Assembly (NCBI RefSeq): GCF_022347545.1
Contig: NZ_JAKREW010000005.1
Coordinates: 1-64,000, forward strand
Reading direction: 5' to 3'
From: Terribium retamae
GTDB lineage: Bacteria; Pseudomonadota; Alphaproteobacteria; Rhizobiales; Rhizobiaceae
DNA: 64,000 nt
The stretch's first letter is position 1. Each line of letters starts with the position of its first letter. The notes under the pieces were generated by a model that had not been told where the DNA came from, searched no databases, and saw nothing but the letters and a program-made list of their open reading frames with translations. Of this stretch, positions 33,968 through 42,807 are shown in pieces. A program made the translations under genes and the position numbers.

Positions 33968-35203
33968 ATGAGCAAGCGCATCACCATCTTAGGGGGAGGG
34001 CAAGCGGGCCTGCAGCTTGCCTGCGGACTGCTCCAACATGGCGGCTACGAAGTGAAGGTCGTTCAAAACCGGACAGCTGAAGACATGCGCACCGGCAAGG
34101 TGCTGTCCAGCCAGTGCATGTTCGACGCTGCTCTGCAGAACGAGCGCGAGATCGGCCTCAATTTCTGGGAGAAGGAGTGCCCGACCGTCGATTCCATCAA
34201 CTTTGTCGTGCCGTCGCCGGATCAACCGGGCGCCAAGGCAATCGACTGGAACGGCAAGCTCGACAAGCCGGCGCAAAGCGTCGACCAGCGGGTGAAGATC
34301 CCGGTCTGGATGGACGAGTTCGAGCGGCGCGGCGGCACACTGGAGATCAAGGAAGCCGGTATCGCCGATCTTGAGACTTACGCCGCGTCATCGGACCTGA
34401 CCATCGTCGCGGCCGGCAAGGGCGATATCGCCAAGCTGTTCGAACGCGATGCGGAAAAGTCCCCGTTCGACAAGCCGCAGCGCGCACTGGCACTGACCTA
34501 TGTCCATGGAATGACGCCACGGCCGGAGCATTCGGCTGTCTGTTTCAACCTGATCCCCGGCGTCGGCGAGTATTTTGTCTTCCCGGCGCTGACCAACTCC
34601 GGCGCCTGCGAGATCATGGTGCTCGAAGGCATCCCGGGTGGACCGATGGATTGCTGGAAGGATGTAAGCTCGCCGCAGGAACATCTGGCGCGCTCGAAAT
34701 GGATCCTCGATACGTTCCTGCCCTGGGAGGCGGATCGCTGCCGCAACGTCGAGCTGACCGATGCCAACGGCATCCTGTCGGGCGCATTCCCGCCCACGGT
34801 TCGCAAGCCGGTCGGGCGCTTGCCCTCAGGACGGCTGGTGCTGGGTCTTGCGGATGCCGTCTGCCTCAACGATCCGATCACCGGGCAGGGCTCGAACAAC
34901 GCTTCCAAAGCGGCGAAAGTCTACATGGGTGCCATCCTGGCGCATGGCGACCGCGCGTTCGATGCCGCGTTCATGCAGGCGACTTTCGACCGCTACTGGC
35001 AGTATGCGCAGTTCGTTGTCGGCTGGACGAATGCGCTGTTGACGCCACCGCCGCCGCATGTGCTCAACATTATGGGATCGGCCCAAGCCTATCCGGCGCT
35101 TGCCAAGAGGATAGCCAACGGCTTCAACAATCCGCCGGATCTCTTCCCCTGGTTCGCCGTGCCGGAAGAAGCCGATCGTTACCTCCAGCAACTGGCGGCA
35201 TGA
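33968..35203 (+). CDS. StyA-type FAD monooxygenase (styrene/indole family)
   Basis: A 411-residue flavoprotein of the group E (styrene or indole) monooxygenases, with the FAD loop ITILGGGQAGLQLACGLL, SSQCMFDAALQNEREIGLNF, and LADAVCLNDPITGQGSNNAS at about residue 300. These enzymes accept reduced FAD from a separate reductase and epoxidise vinyl aromatics or indole. The matching reductase is the first gene of this operon. The substrate here is not certain; with the adjacent 4-hydroxyphenylacetate pathway a phenyl- or hydroxyphenyl-type compound is plausible. Last gene of the operon, convergent with hpaH. Confidence 0.88.
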   Translation: MSKRITILGGGQAGLQLACGLLQHGGYEVKVVQNRTAEDMRTGKVLSSQCMFDAALQNEREIGLNFWEKECPTVDSINFVVPSPDQPGAKAIDWNGKLDKPAQSVDQRVKIPVWMDEFERRGGTLEIKEAGIADLETYAASSDLTIVAAGKGDIAKLFERDAEKSPFDKPQRALALTYVHGMTPRPEHSAVCFNLIPGVGEYFVFPALTNSGACEIMVLEGIPGGPMDCWKDVSSPQEHLARSKWILDTFLPWEADRCRNVELTDANGILSGAFPPTVRKPVGRLPSGRLVLGLADAVCLNDPITGQGSNNASKAAKVYMGAILAHGDRAFDAAFMQATFDRYWQYAQFVVGWTNALLTPPPPHVLNIMGSAQAYPALAKRIANGFNNPPDLFPWFAVPEEADRYLQQLAA

Positions 35204-35252
35204 CCTCAGCTGGCGTGACCGATCAAGGGGTCATGCCAGCCATTCCACACGC

Positions 35253-36068
35253 TTACTCGAAGTAAACGCTGATCGTTCCATAGGGGCCGAAATCGGCGGC
35301 AATGGTGTCGCCGTGGCGTGCCTCGACTGGACGCACGAAGGAACCCGACAGCACGACTTCGCCCGCTGCGATGCCCATGCCGTAGGTGTGCAGCCGGTTG
35401 ACCAGCCAGACGATGCCCATGGCGGGGTGATTCAGGACGCCGGCACCGAGGCCGGTTTCTTCCACCTCGGCATTGCGCGAGACAATGGCGCCGATCCAGC
35501 GCATGTCGGCATCGACCGGACGGATCGGCCGTCCGCCGAGCACGATGCCGGCATTGGCGGCGTTGTCGGAGATGGTGTCGAAAAAGGTACGGGCCTTGCC
35601 GGCTTCCTTATTCGTGCGTTCGATGCGCGTGTCGAGGATTTCGAGCGCCGGCGTGATGTAATCAGTGGCGTTCAGCACATCGAAGATGGTGACGTTCGGG
35701 CCGCGCAATGGCGCCTTCATGATGAAAGCGATCTCGGCCTCGATGCGCGGCTGGATGAAGCGATCGGCTGGGACGGTCCCACCGTCGGCGAAGAACATGT
35801 CGTCGAACAGGATGCCGGAATCCGGGATGTCGATGTTGAGCGCCGACTGCATCGCCTTGGACGTCAGCCCGATCTTCCAGCCCTTGATGGTCGCGCCAGC
35901 CTCGGTCTTTTTCTTCACCAGCGCCGCCTGCACCTTGTAGGCATCGTCCATGGTGGCATTCGGGAAATCCAGGCTGAGCAGGCGGATCTGGCGCCGCGCG
36001 CGTTCGGCCTCGAACAGGCGCGTCGCGGCGTCATCAATTTCGGCGGGCGTCATTGTCGTCGCGCTCAC
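35253..36068 (-). CDS. hpaH: 2-oxo-hept-4-ene-1,7-dioate hydratase
   Basis: A 271-residue member of the fumarylacetoacetate-hydrolase fold, HpaH/HpcG type. It adds water to 2-oxohept-4-ene-1,7-dioate in the homoprotocatechuate meta-cleavage pathway. Motifs include GWKIGLTSKAMQ at about 62, PRIEAEIAFIM at about 106 with the metal-binding Glu residues, and GIAAGEVVLSGSF near the end. A GTG at 36068 overlaps the hpaG stop (GTGA), so the two are translationally coupled; an ATG five codons in is the alternative start. Last gene of hpaFEDGH. Confidence 0.93.
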   Translation of the reverse strand: MSATTMTPAEIDDAATRLFEAERARRQIRLLSLDFPNATMDDAYKVQAALVKKKTEAGATIKGWKIGLTSKAMQSALNIDIPDSGILFDDMFFADGGTVPADRFIQPRIEAEIAFIMKAPLRGPNVTIFDVLNATDYITPALEILDTRIERTNKEAGKARTFFDTISDNAANAGIVLGGRPIRPVDADMRWIGAIVSRNAEVEETGLGAGVLNHPAMGIVWLVNRLHTYGMGIAAGEVVLSGSFVRPVEARHGDTIAADFGPYGTISVYFE

Positions 36069-36928
36069 TCGTCAACAACTCCGTTGCGCAGGATGCCGAT
36101 GCCGTCGGCCTCGACCTCGATAACGTCGCCCGGCTTGAGCCAGATCGGCGGGTCGAAACGGGCGCCGGCGCCGGTCGGCGTGCCGGTGACGATGACGTCG
36201 CCGGGCACCAGCGTCGTGAAGGTCGAAATATAGGCGATGATCTTGCGGAAGGAGAAGATCATGCGGCTGGTGCGATCGCTTTGGCGGACCTCGCCATTGA
36301 CGCGGGTTTCCAACTTGATATCCGCGATCTGGGCGTCATCGGTGAACGGCACCAGCCAGGGTCCGATCGAACCGGTGCGGTCGAAGTTCTTGCCCTGGGT
36401 GACGTTGAACTTGGCGTGCCGGACCCAATCGCGGATCGTGCCTTCGTTGCAGAGCGAAAGTGCCGCGATATGGTCGAGCGCGGTCGCTTCCGGGATGCGG
36501 CGGCCGCCCTTGCCGATAACGATGACGATCTCGCCTTCGTAGTCGAGCTGCGGCGATTCCGGCGGTCGCACGAGATTTTCGCCATGGCCGACGAAGGAAC
36601 GTGGAAAGCGGATGAAAAGGGAGGGGTTCGGCGGTGCTGCCTGGCCGTCCTTGTACTCCTCGTTGCGGTCTGGGAAGTTGACACCCACGCAGATGAGCTT
36701 CTCCGGCATCGGCACCGGGATCTGATAGGCGATGTCGGACAGGGCGAAGTCGGCCGGCAGGCCTGCTGCTTCCTCCGCCAGGCGGCGCAAGGCGCCGGCT
36801 TCGATGACTTCCCGCAGCGTTGGCCATTGACTGCCATAGCGGCTGGAAAGATCGACGGCGCCCTTGTCGGTGATCGCGCCGTAGCGCGTCTTGCCGCCTG
36901 CGGTGAATGTAGCGATGCGTGCGTTCAT
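36065..36928 (-). CDS. hpaG: FAH-family decarboxylase/isomerase of HPA pathway
   Basis: A 287-residue fumarylacetoacetate-hydrolase family protein. Motifs are CVGVNFPDRNEEY, PSLFIRFPRSFVGHGEN, DYEGEIVIVIGKGGR with two metal-binding Glu, and GDVIVTGTPTGAGARF. In E. coli HpaG is a double-length decarboxylase plus isomerase; only one FAH unit is present here, and its pathway position points to the 5-oxo-pent-3-ene-tricarboxylate decarboxylase/isomerase step. ATG 36928 has GGAGCCGGGC just before it. Between hpaD (34 bp gap) and hpaH (4 bp overlap). Confidence 0.85.
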   Translation of the reverse strand: MNARIATFTAGGKTRYGAITDKGAVDLSSRYGSQWPTLREVIEAGALRRLAEEAAGLPADFALSDIAYQIPVPMPEKLICVGVNFPDRNEEYKDGQAAPPNPSLFIRFPRSFVGHGENLVRPPESPQLDYEGEIVIVIGKGGRRIPEATALDHIAALSLCNEGTIRDWVRHAKFNVTQGKNFDRTGSIGPWLVPFTDDAQIADIKLETRVNGEVRQSDRTSRMIFSFRKIIAYISTFTTLVPGDVIVTGTPTGAGARFDPPIWLKPGDVIEVEADGIGILRNGVVDE

Positions 36929-36962
36929 GCCCGGCTCCATGCGAAGGTCGTCTCTGCGCGGG

Positions 36963-37943
36963 TCAGGGCGCGATGATGGGCGAAGCGGCAAGGTCGGGAT
37001 CGCGCGGCTCGACACCGGCGAAGACGCTGCCTTCCTCGAACCATGAGCGTGGCGCCGGCGCGCCCCACAGCGTCTGCCGCTGCGGATCCTTCAGGTCCCA
37101 TTTGATCGGCTCGAGATCGGGATCGACCGTCTGATAGTCCGAGCAATAGATCTCGATGCGATGGTTGTCGGGATCGCGGACATAGAGGAAGAAGGCGTTC
37201 GAGATGCCGTGCCGGCCGGGGCCGCGTTCGATGTTGCCGATGTAGCCGGTGGTGGCCATCAGATCGAGCAGGTCGATGATGTTGAGCGGCGTCGGCACCC
37301 AGAAAGCGACATGATGCAGGCGAGGACCGCGACCGTTGGTGAAGGCGATGTCGTGCACGCCGCCCTTGCGATGCGTCCAGGCTGCCCAGAGCTTCCCGGT
37401 CTCCGAATCTTCCGTGTATTCGGTCACGCGGAAGCCGAGCTCATTGTAGAAGGCCACCGATTCATCGACATTCGGCGAGTAACAGTTGAAGTGGTCGATG
37501 CGCAGCGGCTTCACGCCCTTGTAGAGGGCGTATTTCTGATGGATGGGCGGCAGGCGATCCATCTTCGAATAGAATTCGAGCGGAATGCCGTGCGGATCGC
37601 GTGTGCGGAAGGTGCGGGACTGGTAAGGCCGCTCGACCCATTCGACAGGCAGGCCCTTGTTCCTGAAGAAATGTTCGGCCTTGTCGAGGTCTTCCTCGCT
37701 GTACAGCTTGAAGCCGAGATCCCGGGCTTCCGCCTTGTCGCCTTTCCGCAAAACGATGCAGTGATGGCCGCGCTCTTCCAGCGCACGCAGGTAGATGGCG
37801 TCCTTGCTCTCGTCGGTAACCTGCAGGCCGAGCGTGTCGACATAGAATGCCCGGGATTTCGCCAGGTCCGTGACCGCGAGTTCTACATGGCTCAGCCGCA
37901 CGATGTTGAAAGCGGGATGAAGATTGGGTCGCGGCAAAGGCAT
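36963..37943 (-). CDS. hpaD: homoprotocatechuate 2,3-dioxygenase
   Basis: A 326-residue type I extradiol dioxygenase with two VOC domains, like the Brevibacterium/Arthrobacter enzyme rather than E. coli's class III HpaD. It cleaves 3,4-dihydroxyphenylacetate beside the hydroxyls. The metal triad is visible: His in RIDHFNCYSPN (about 155), His in GPRLHHVAFW (about 214) and Glu in HRIEIYCSDY (about 267). The C-terminal lid region reads LWGAPAPRSWFEEGS. ATG 37943 follows AGGAGGAACCTG. Confidence 0.95.
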   Translation of the reverse strand: MPLPRPNLHPAFNIVRLSHVELAVTDLAKSRAFYVDTLGLQVTDESKDAIYLRALEERGHHCIVLRKGDKAEARDLGFKLYSEEDLDKAEHFFRNKGLPVEWVERPYQSRTFRTRDPHGIPLEFYSKMDRLPPIHQKYALYKGVKPLRIDHFNCYSPNVDESVAFYNELGFRVTEYTEDSETGKLWAAWTHRKGGVHDIAFTNGRGPRLHHVAFWVPTPLNIIDLLDLMATTGYIGNIERGPGRHGISNAFFLYVRDPDNHRIEIYCSDYQTVDPDLEPIKWDLKDPQRQTLWGAPAPRSWFEEGSVFAGVEPRDPDLAASPIIAP

Positions 37944-38011
37944 CAGGTTCCTCCTCATATGTGTCGCCGCGCGGCCTGGCGCACGGCACGGCGAAGCAAT
38001 GCTGGACGGCT

Positions 38012-39529
38012 TCAGCCGCCAAGCTTCTGGATGGCGTGCGGCTTGGTCGCGAAGGCGATGTTCTTGGTTTCCATGTAGAAGTCGAACGACCAGTCGCCGC
38101 CGTCGCGGCCGATGCCGGAATTCTTCACGCCGCCGAAGGGTGTTGGCAGATGGCGTACGTTTTCGGAATTCACCCAGATCATGCCGGCCTCCAGCGCTTC
38201 GGTGAAGCGGAAGGCGCGTGTCACGTCGGACGTCCACAGATAGCCAGTAAGGCCGTAGTCGGTGTCGTTGGCGATCGCCAATGCTTCGGCCTCATCCTTG
38301 AATGGGATGGCAGTGAGCACGGGGCCGAAGATCTCCTCGCGGGCGATGCGCATGGTGTTGTTGGCGCCGGTAAAAAGGGTCGGAGTGACATAGCAGCCGC
38401 CGCCTGGGCCATCGAATTTGGTGCCGCCGGCAGCGATAGTGACGCCTTCCGACCTTGCGATCTCGATGTAGGAGAGCACCTTCTTCTCGTGCTCGGGATG
38501 GATCAATGGGCCGACCACGGTCTCTGGATCGAGCGGGTGGCCGATCTTGATGCGCTTGGCCTTTTCGGCAACCAACGTCGTGAACTTGTCGTGGATGGAA
38601 GCCTCGACCAGCAAACGCGATGAGGAGGTGCAGCGTTCGCCATTCAGCGAATAGATCATGAAGACCGCGGCATCCGCAGCACGTTCCAGATCCGCATCGG
38701 CGAAGACGATCACCGGATTCTTGCCGCCGAGTTCGAAATGCACGCGCTTCAGCGTGTCGGCCCCCTGCTTCATGATCAACGAACCGGTGCGGCTTTCGCC
38801 GACAAAACCGATAGCCTTGATATCGGGATGTTCGGTCAGCGACTTGCCGGCATCTTCGCCGAGGCCGTTGACGAGATTCCAAACACCCTTCGGGAGACCG
38901 GCTTCCTCTGCGATCTCGACCAAAAGACGGGCGGTCAATGGCGAGAACTCGGCCGGCTTGTGGACAATCGTGCAGCCGGCAGCGAGCGCCGGGGCGATCT
39001 TCCAGGTCGACAGCATGAAGGGGGTGTTCCAGGGCGTGATGACACCGACCGGGCCGATCGGCACACGGGTCGTCATGTTGATCTGGCCGCTATCCTGCAA
39101 GGTGCGACCGTCGCGTGCCTGGGGCGCGCGATCGGCGTAGAAGCGGAAGTTTTCGGCGCCGCGAAGCGCAGCCTTGGCCATGAATTTCAGCGACTGGCCA
39201 GTGTCCATGCATTCGACGAAAGCGATTTCCTCGGCGCGCGCCACGATGGCATCGGCTATTCTGTGCAGCAATTTCTTGCGCGCGTCGCCCGGCATGGCTG
39301 CCCAGTCACGGAACGCCGCCTTGGCTGCCTTGGCGGCGCGGTCGATGTCGGCGGCCTTGCCGTGGGCCACCCTGGCCAGCGGTTTCAGATCGACCGGCGA
39401 GATCGTCTCGAAGGTCGTACCGTCGGCGGCTGGCACCGCTTCGCCGGCGACATGATTGAGCACGCCGTCGCGCTTGAAGCGTTCAAGATAGGCGCTTGCC
39501 TTGCGCAGATTGTCGTCCAGTGCGCTCAT
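38012..39529 (-). CDS. hpaE: 5-carboxymethyl-2-hydroxymuconate semialdehyde dehydrogenase
   Basis: A 505-residue NAD-dependent aldehyde dehydrogenase. It oxidises the ring-cleavage semialdehyde. Motifs are ITPWNTPFMLSTWK, the Glu in HFELGGKNPVIVFAD, the catalytic Cys in NGERCTSSSRLL, and EEIFGPVLTAIPF. The end SFDFYMETKNIAFA is typical of HpaE. ATG 39529 follows GAGGACGAAAGC. It lies 13 bp after hpaF and 68 bp before hpaD. Confidence 0.95.
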   Translation of the reverse strand: MSALDDNLRKASAYLERFKRDGVLNHVAGEAVPAADGTTFETISPVDLKPLARVAHGKAADIDRAAKAAKAAFRDWAAMPGDARKKLLHRIADAIVARAEEIAFVECMDTGQSLKFMAKAALRGAENFRFYADRAPQARDGRTLQDSGQINMTTRVPIGPVGVITPWNTPFMLSTWKIAPALAAGCTIVHKPAEFSPLTARLLVEIAEEAGLPKGVWNLVNGLGEDAGKSLTEHPDIKAIGFVGESRTGSLIMKQGADTLKRVHFELGGKNPVIVFADADLERAADAAVFMIYSLNGERCTSSSRLLVEASIHDKFTTLVAEKAKRIKIGHPLDPETVVGPLIHPEHEKKVLSYIEIARSEGVTIAAGGTKFDGPGGGCYVTPTLFTGANNTMRIAREEIFGPVLTAIPFKDEAEALAIANDTDYGLTGYLWTSDVTRAFRFTEALEAGMIWVNSENVRHLPTPFGGVKNSGIGRDGGDWSFDFYMETKNIAFATKPHAIQKLGG

Positions 39530-39542
39530 GCTTTCGTCCTCG

Positions 39543-39929
39543 TTACTTGCCGCGTAGCCGCGGGTGGATCGCATTCTTCTTCCAGCTCAATTCGGCGTCG
39601 ATCTCGCGGATCTCGAGCGACAGCGCAAAATGCGGAGTGGCAAACGACTGTGCCAGCCGTTGCGAGACGGCGGCGAAGATGGCTTCGCCGGCCCGTCTCT
39701 TTTCTTCCGCGCTTCGACCCTTGCCGATGCGGAAATTCATGTCGATGAAGCCGTTCTGTGGCAGCCGGTCGGCGATCGCGTAGGCTTCAGCGCGGTATGC
39801 CCGCACACGAACGGCGCCGATCTCGAACAGGCCGGTTTCCAGAATCGTTTCCGCGACCAGCGTGCACAAACCCTGGATGTCGACGGATTCATCGAGGTTC
39901 GCGGAATATTCGATCGCCATGTGAGGCAC
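39543..39929 (-). CDS. hpaF: 5-carboxymethyl-2-hydroxymuconate isomerase
   Basis: A 128-residue tautomerase-fold enzyme converting 5-carboxymethyl-2-hydroxymuconate to its 2-oxo isomer. The family uses an N-terminal proline as base after removal of the initiator Met. Here the GTG at 39929 is followed by CCT (Pro), giving MPHMAIEYSANL, which fixes the start at this GTG rather than the ATG three codons later. A GGAGGAACGCC ribosome site precedes it. First gene of the hpaFEDGH operon, just below a 7 bp-arm palindrome. Confidence 0.94.
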   Translation of the reverse strand: MPHMAIEYSANLDESVDIQGLCTLVAETILETGLFEIGAVRVRAYRAEAYAIADRLPQNGFIDMNFRIGKGRSAEEKRRAGEAIFAAVSQRLAQSFATPHFALSLEIREIDAELSWKKNAIHPRLRGK

Positions 39930-39957
39930 GGCGTTCCTCCACCAATAGTCGACTGTT

Positions 39958-39999
39958 TGTAATTAACATGTGAATTACATCTTGATTGGGGAAAGTCAA
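39958..39999 (-). promoter_or_regulatory. hpa operon promoter with palindromic operator
   Basis: The sequence tgtaatt-aacatgtg-aattaca (39958-39979) is a perfect 7 bp inverted repeat with an eight-base spacer. On the minus strand a TTGACT (39999-39994) stands 16 bp upstream of TAATTC within the operator, so bound repressor would block the -10 element. The nearby MarR-type HpaR is the obvious ligand; that is inference. AT-rich composition differs from the surrounding genes, as expected of a promoter. Confidence 0.75.
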
Positions 40000-40140
40000 G
40001 CGCCGTTGAATGGTTGTGCCATCCGCTCGCGGCGGGATTGCCGGTGCTGCCAAAATCGCGGATATAGCGCTTAAAAGCCGACTACGCGTTCTGCGTGCGC
40101 CGGTTCGTGAAACAGACGGAACCAGAGCGGAGACATCACC

Positions 40141-40578
40141 TTGCTGCCGCCCTCCACACGACGCTCCCTGCCGATGACGCTGCTGCGTGCGCGCGAAGTG
40201 ATCATGGCGCATTTCCGGCCGATGCTGGCCAGGCATGACATCACCGAACAGCAATGGCGCGTTCTGCGCGTGCTGGCGGAGACCGGTCCGCTCGAAGCGA
40301 CCGAACTTGCTGGCCGGGCTTCCATCCTGCCGCCGAGCCTGACGCGTATCATCAAGGCGCTCGAGGAGCGCAGGCTCATGACCCGTAACAGGGTCAAGGA
40401 CGACGGCCGGCGCGCACTGCTTGCCATCACGCCAAGCGGTTTGGCGCTGATCGAGGATCTGGCGCCCGAACGCATCGCGATCTACGAAGCCATCGAGGCG
40501 CGATATGGCGCCGAGCAGTACGAACAGCTGCTCGATATGCTGGAAAGCTTGATCCAGACGGAGAGCAGCGAAAGCTGA
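40141..40578 (+). CDS. hpaR: HpaR, MarR-family repressor
   Basis: A 145-residue winged-helix regulator of the HpaR group, which represses the meta-cleavage genes until 4-hydroxyphenylacetate or homoprotocatechuate appears. The family opening RSLPMTLLRAREVIMAHFRP and HDITEQQWRVLRVLAETGPL, the recognition helix ILPPSLTRIIKALEERRL, and the wing VKDDGRRALLAIT are clear. TTG 40141, nine bases after GCGGAG, gives the full family N-terminus; ATG 40174 is the alternative. It is divergent from hpaFEDGH with the operator between them. Confidence 0.92.
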   Translation: MLPPSTRRSLPMTLLRAREVIMAHFRPMLARHDITEQQWRVLRVLAETGPLEATELAGRASILPPSLTRIIKALEERRLMTRNRVKDDGRRALLAITPSGLALIEDLAPERIAIYEAIEARYGAEQYEQLLDMLESLIQTESSES

Positions 40579-40651
40579 TTTTTTCCCTTCTTCTGGGAAA
40601 TATGGGTGAGCCGCACGCGTCGTTCGACGGTCCGCTCTCGCGGTCTGCTTC
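40579..40651. other. convergent hpaR-hpaC gap
   Basis: A short gap between convergent genes, with a weak hairpin (tttccc / gggaaa) just after a T-run at 40580-40590. It may serve both as terminator; evidence is slight. Confidence 0.35.
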
Positions 40652-41161
40652 TCACCCACCGAAGCTGCCGAGCGACATCGGCTGCGAATAGTTGCGGTCG
40701 ACATAAAGCAACGCGGCCTCGCCACTGCCGTGGCGGATATCGATGACGCGGCCGAACATGACGTTGTGCGTGCCAACCTTGTTGACGTCGCCGATCTCGC
40801 AGTCGAACGAGACGATTGCGTCGAGCAGGGCCGGCATGCCGGACGGCATGGTCTGCCAGCTAGCCGCCTGATAGCGCTCGGCCATGTCGCGGATGGCCCC
40901 GGCGAATTTCGAGGCGAGATGCATATGAGCCTGCGTCAGCACGTTGACGCAAAACCGCCGGTTTTCGAGGAACATCCCGGTCTGCGCCGAGCGCTCATTC
41001 ATGCAGATGAGCAGGGTCGGCGGGTCATCGGAAACACTGCACATGGCGGTCGCGGTAAAACCGCCGCGGCCGGCCGGTCCGTCCGTAGTGACGATGTTGA
41101 CCGGCGCGCAGACGCGCGCCATGGCGTCACGAAACTCCAACCTCGAGACCTGCGGTTGCAT
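40652..41161 (-). CDS. hpaC: 4-HPA monooxygenase flavin reductase
   Basis: A 169-residue flavin reductase. Motifs are APVNIVTTDGPAGRGGFTAT, CSVSDDPPTLLICMN and RFCVNVLTQAH, as in HpaC and StyB. It reduces FAD with NADH for HpaB. Its ATG at 41161 lies nine bases after the hpaB stop, so both are on one transcript in the order hpaB, hpaC. Confidence 0.93.
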   Translation of the reverse strand: MQPQVSRLEFRDAMARVCAPVNIVTTDGPAGRGGFTATAMCSVSDDPPTLLICMNERSAQTGMFLENRRFCVNVLTQAHMHLASKFAGAIRDMAERYQAASWQTMPSGMPALLDAIVSFDCEIGDVNKVGTHNVMFGRVIDIRHGSGEAALLYVDRNYSQPMSLGSFGG

Positions 41162-41170
41162 GGCTGGTCC

Positions 41171-42715
41171 TCATCCCTTTTCGGCACCTAGAGGCGGCAG
41201 CCAGGTGGCACCGGTCCAGCCGTTCTCGTCATAGTCGGCCATGCAGGTGTCGACGAGTTCCTCCATCTGCTTCAACCGACCGCCGCGCTCGGCGCCCTTC
41301 AGCACCTGCAGGCGTACCTCTTCCTGGGCACCAGCATAGTTGAGTTCGTAGAGCGCGTGGCGGCCGCCGAACTCGGTACCGGTGGCATCCCAGAGCAGCT
41401 TCATGATCTTGATGCGCTCTATGTGACCCATGTCGTTGGAGCCGCGTACATATTGCGCCAGATAGCGGTCGATCTCGGGATTGCCGAAATCCTTGGCCGA
41501 GGAAGGCAGGTAGATCAGGCCGGACGCGACGACCTTGCGCACGGTCTCGATCACGCGGGGGTAGGCTTCGGACATGAAAGTCCGGTAGGCCAGCGCGCTT
41601 TCCAGATTGGGCAGCACTGCGCCGCCTGCCCAAGGGATCGGGTTGTAGGCCATCGCGTTGGAGAAGCTCCAGAACATGTGGCGCAGCGCGATCACTTCGC
41701 CGAGCGCTGCCTGGTTGCCGCGGAAGGCATCACCGCCGGTGGCGCGCAATGCCTTGGCGAGCAGGCCGGCGAGGAAATCGAGCTTCACGGCAAAACGCGT
41801 GCAACCCTGGAAACAATAGCCATGCATGAAGCCGGAAGCGGGGTGGAAGGACAGGATCTTCTGTGCATCGCGCAGCACCAACACGTCCTCCCAGGGTACG
41901 AAGACATTGTCGAGCACCAGGATGGCGTCGTTTTCATCGAAGCGCGACGACAGCGGGTAGTCGAAGGGCTGGCCGACCGTGTTGGCCGTCTGCTCGTAGG
42001 AGACGCGGCAGAACATCTTCACGCCCGGCGCATTCATCGGCACGATGAACATCACCGAAAGTGAAGGATCCTCGGTGACGGTTGCCGAGCTCTGGGCCAG
42101 GAAATTGTAGTGGGTCAGCGCCGACGAGGTGGCCACCACCTTTGCGCCGGACACCCAGATGCCTGCATCGTTCTCCTTGGTGATATGGACGAACACGTCC
42201 TTCACCTGCTCGGCCGGCTTGTGGCGGTCGATCGGCGGATTGACGATGGCGTGGTTCATGAACAGCACGGATTCTTGCGCTCGTTTGTGCCAGGCACGCG
42301 CGTTGTCCTTGAAGGGGCCATACCAATCGGCGTTGGCGCCCAGCGTGTTCATCAACGCAGCCTTGTAGTCGGCTGTACGCCCCATCCAGCCATAGGTCAT
42401 GCGTGCCCAATGGGCGATGGCGCCCTGCTGCGCGACGAGGTCGGCCGGTGAATGGGCGACACGGAAGTATTTGTGCGTATAGCCGCCCGAGCCGGTGTCG
42501 GTCGGTGAGGTGAGGACGTCCCGCTGCTTGGGATCGTGCAGCGCGTCATAGAGGCGGGCGAGCGAGCGTACCGAGTTGCGCATCGCCGGATGGCTGGTGA
42601 CGTCGGCAATCCGTTCGCCGTTGATGTAGACCTCGCGGCCGTCGCGCAGGCTTTCGAGATATTCGGCGCCCGTGAGGGGGCGCGTCTTGTCGGCCCGGAA
42701 ATCTTCCGCTCGCAT
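41171..42715 (-). CDS. hpaB: 4-hydroxyphenylacetate 3-monooxygenase, oxygenase
   Basis: A 514-residue flavin-dependent hydroxylase of the acyl-CoA dehydrogenase fold. It turns 4-hydroxyphenylacetate into homoprotocatechuate, feeding the hpaFEDGH operon. Family marks are LTGAEYLESLRDGREVYING near the N-terminus, AHSPADLVAQQGAIAHWARM at about 90, VFVPWEDVLVLRD at about 280 and FGGRHALYELNYAG at about 460. ATG 42715 follows GGGAGGATTACG. Divergent from the AraC activator with under 100 bp between them. Confidence 0.95.
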   Translation of the reverse strand: MRAEDFRADKTRPLTGAEYLESLRDGREVYINGERIADVTSHPAMRNSVRSLARLYDALHDPKQRDVLTSPTDTGSGGYTHKYFRVAHSPADLVAQQGAIAHWARMTYGWMGRTADYKAALMNTLGANADWYGPFKDNARAWHKRAQESVLFMNHAIVNPPIDRHKPAEQVKDVFVHITKENDAGIWVSGAKVVATSSALTHYNFLAQSSATVTEDPSLSVMFIVPMNAPGVKMFCRVSYEQTANTVGQPFDYPLSSRFDENDAILVLDNVFVPWEDVLVLRDAQKILSFHPASGFMHGYCFQGCTRFAVKLDFLAGLLAKALRATGGDAFRGNQAALGEVIALRHMFWSFSNAMAYNPIPWAGGAVLPNLESALAYRTFMSEAYPRVIETVRKVVASGLIYLPSSAKDFGNPEIDRYLAQYVRGSNDMGHIERIKIMKLLWDATGTEFGGRHALYELNYAGAQEEVRLQVLKGAERGGRLKQMEELVDTCMADYDENGWTGATWLPPLGAEKG

Positions 42716-42807
42716 CGTAATCCTCCCTTGATGCGTTGAGAGTAGCGCCTGGCACGGCGATGGTTTATGGACAAAAGCTGAAAACCGCTTGGACTTTTTC
42801 GGGCGCC

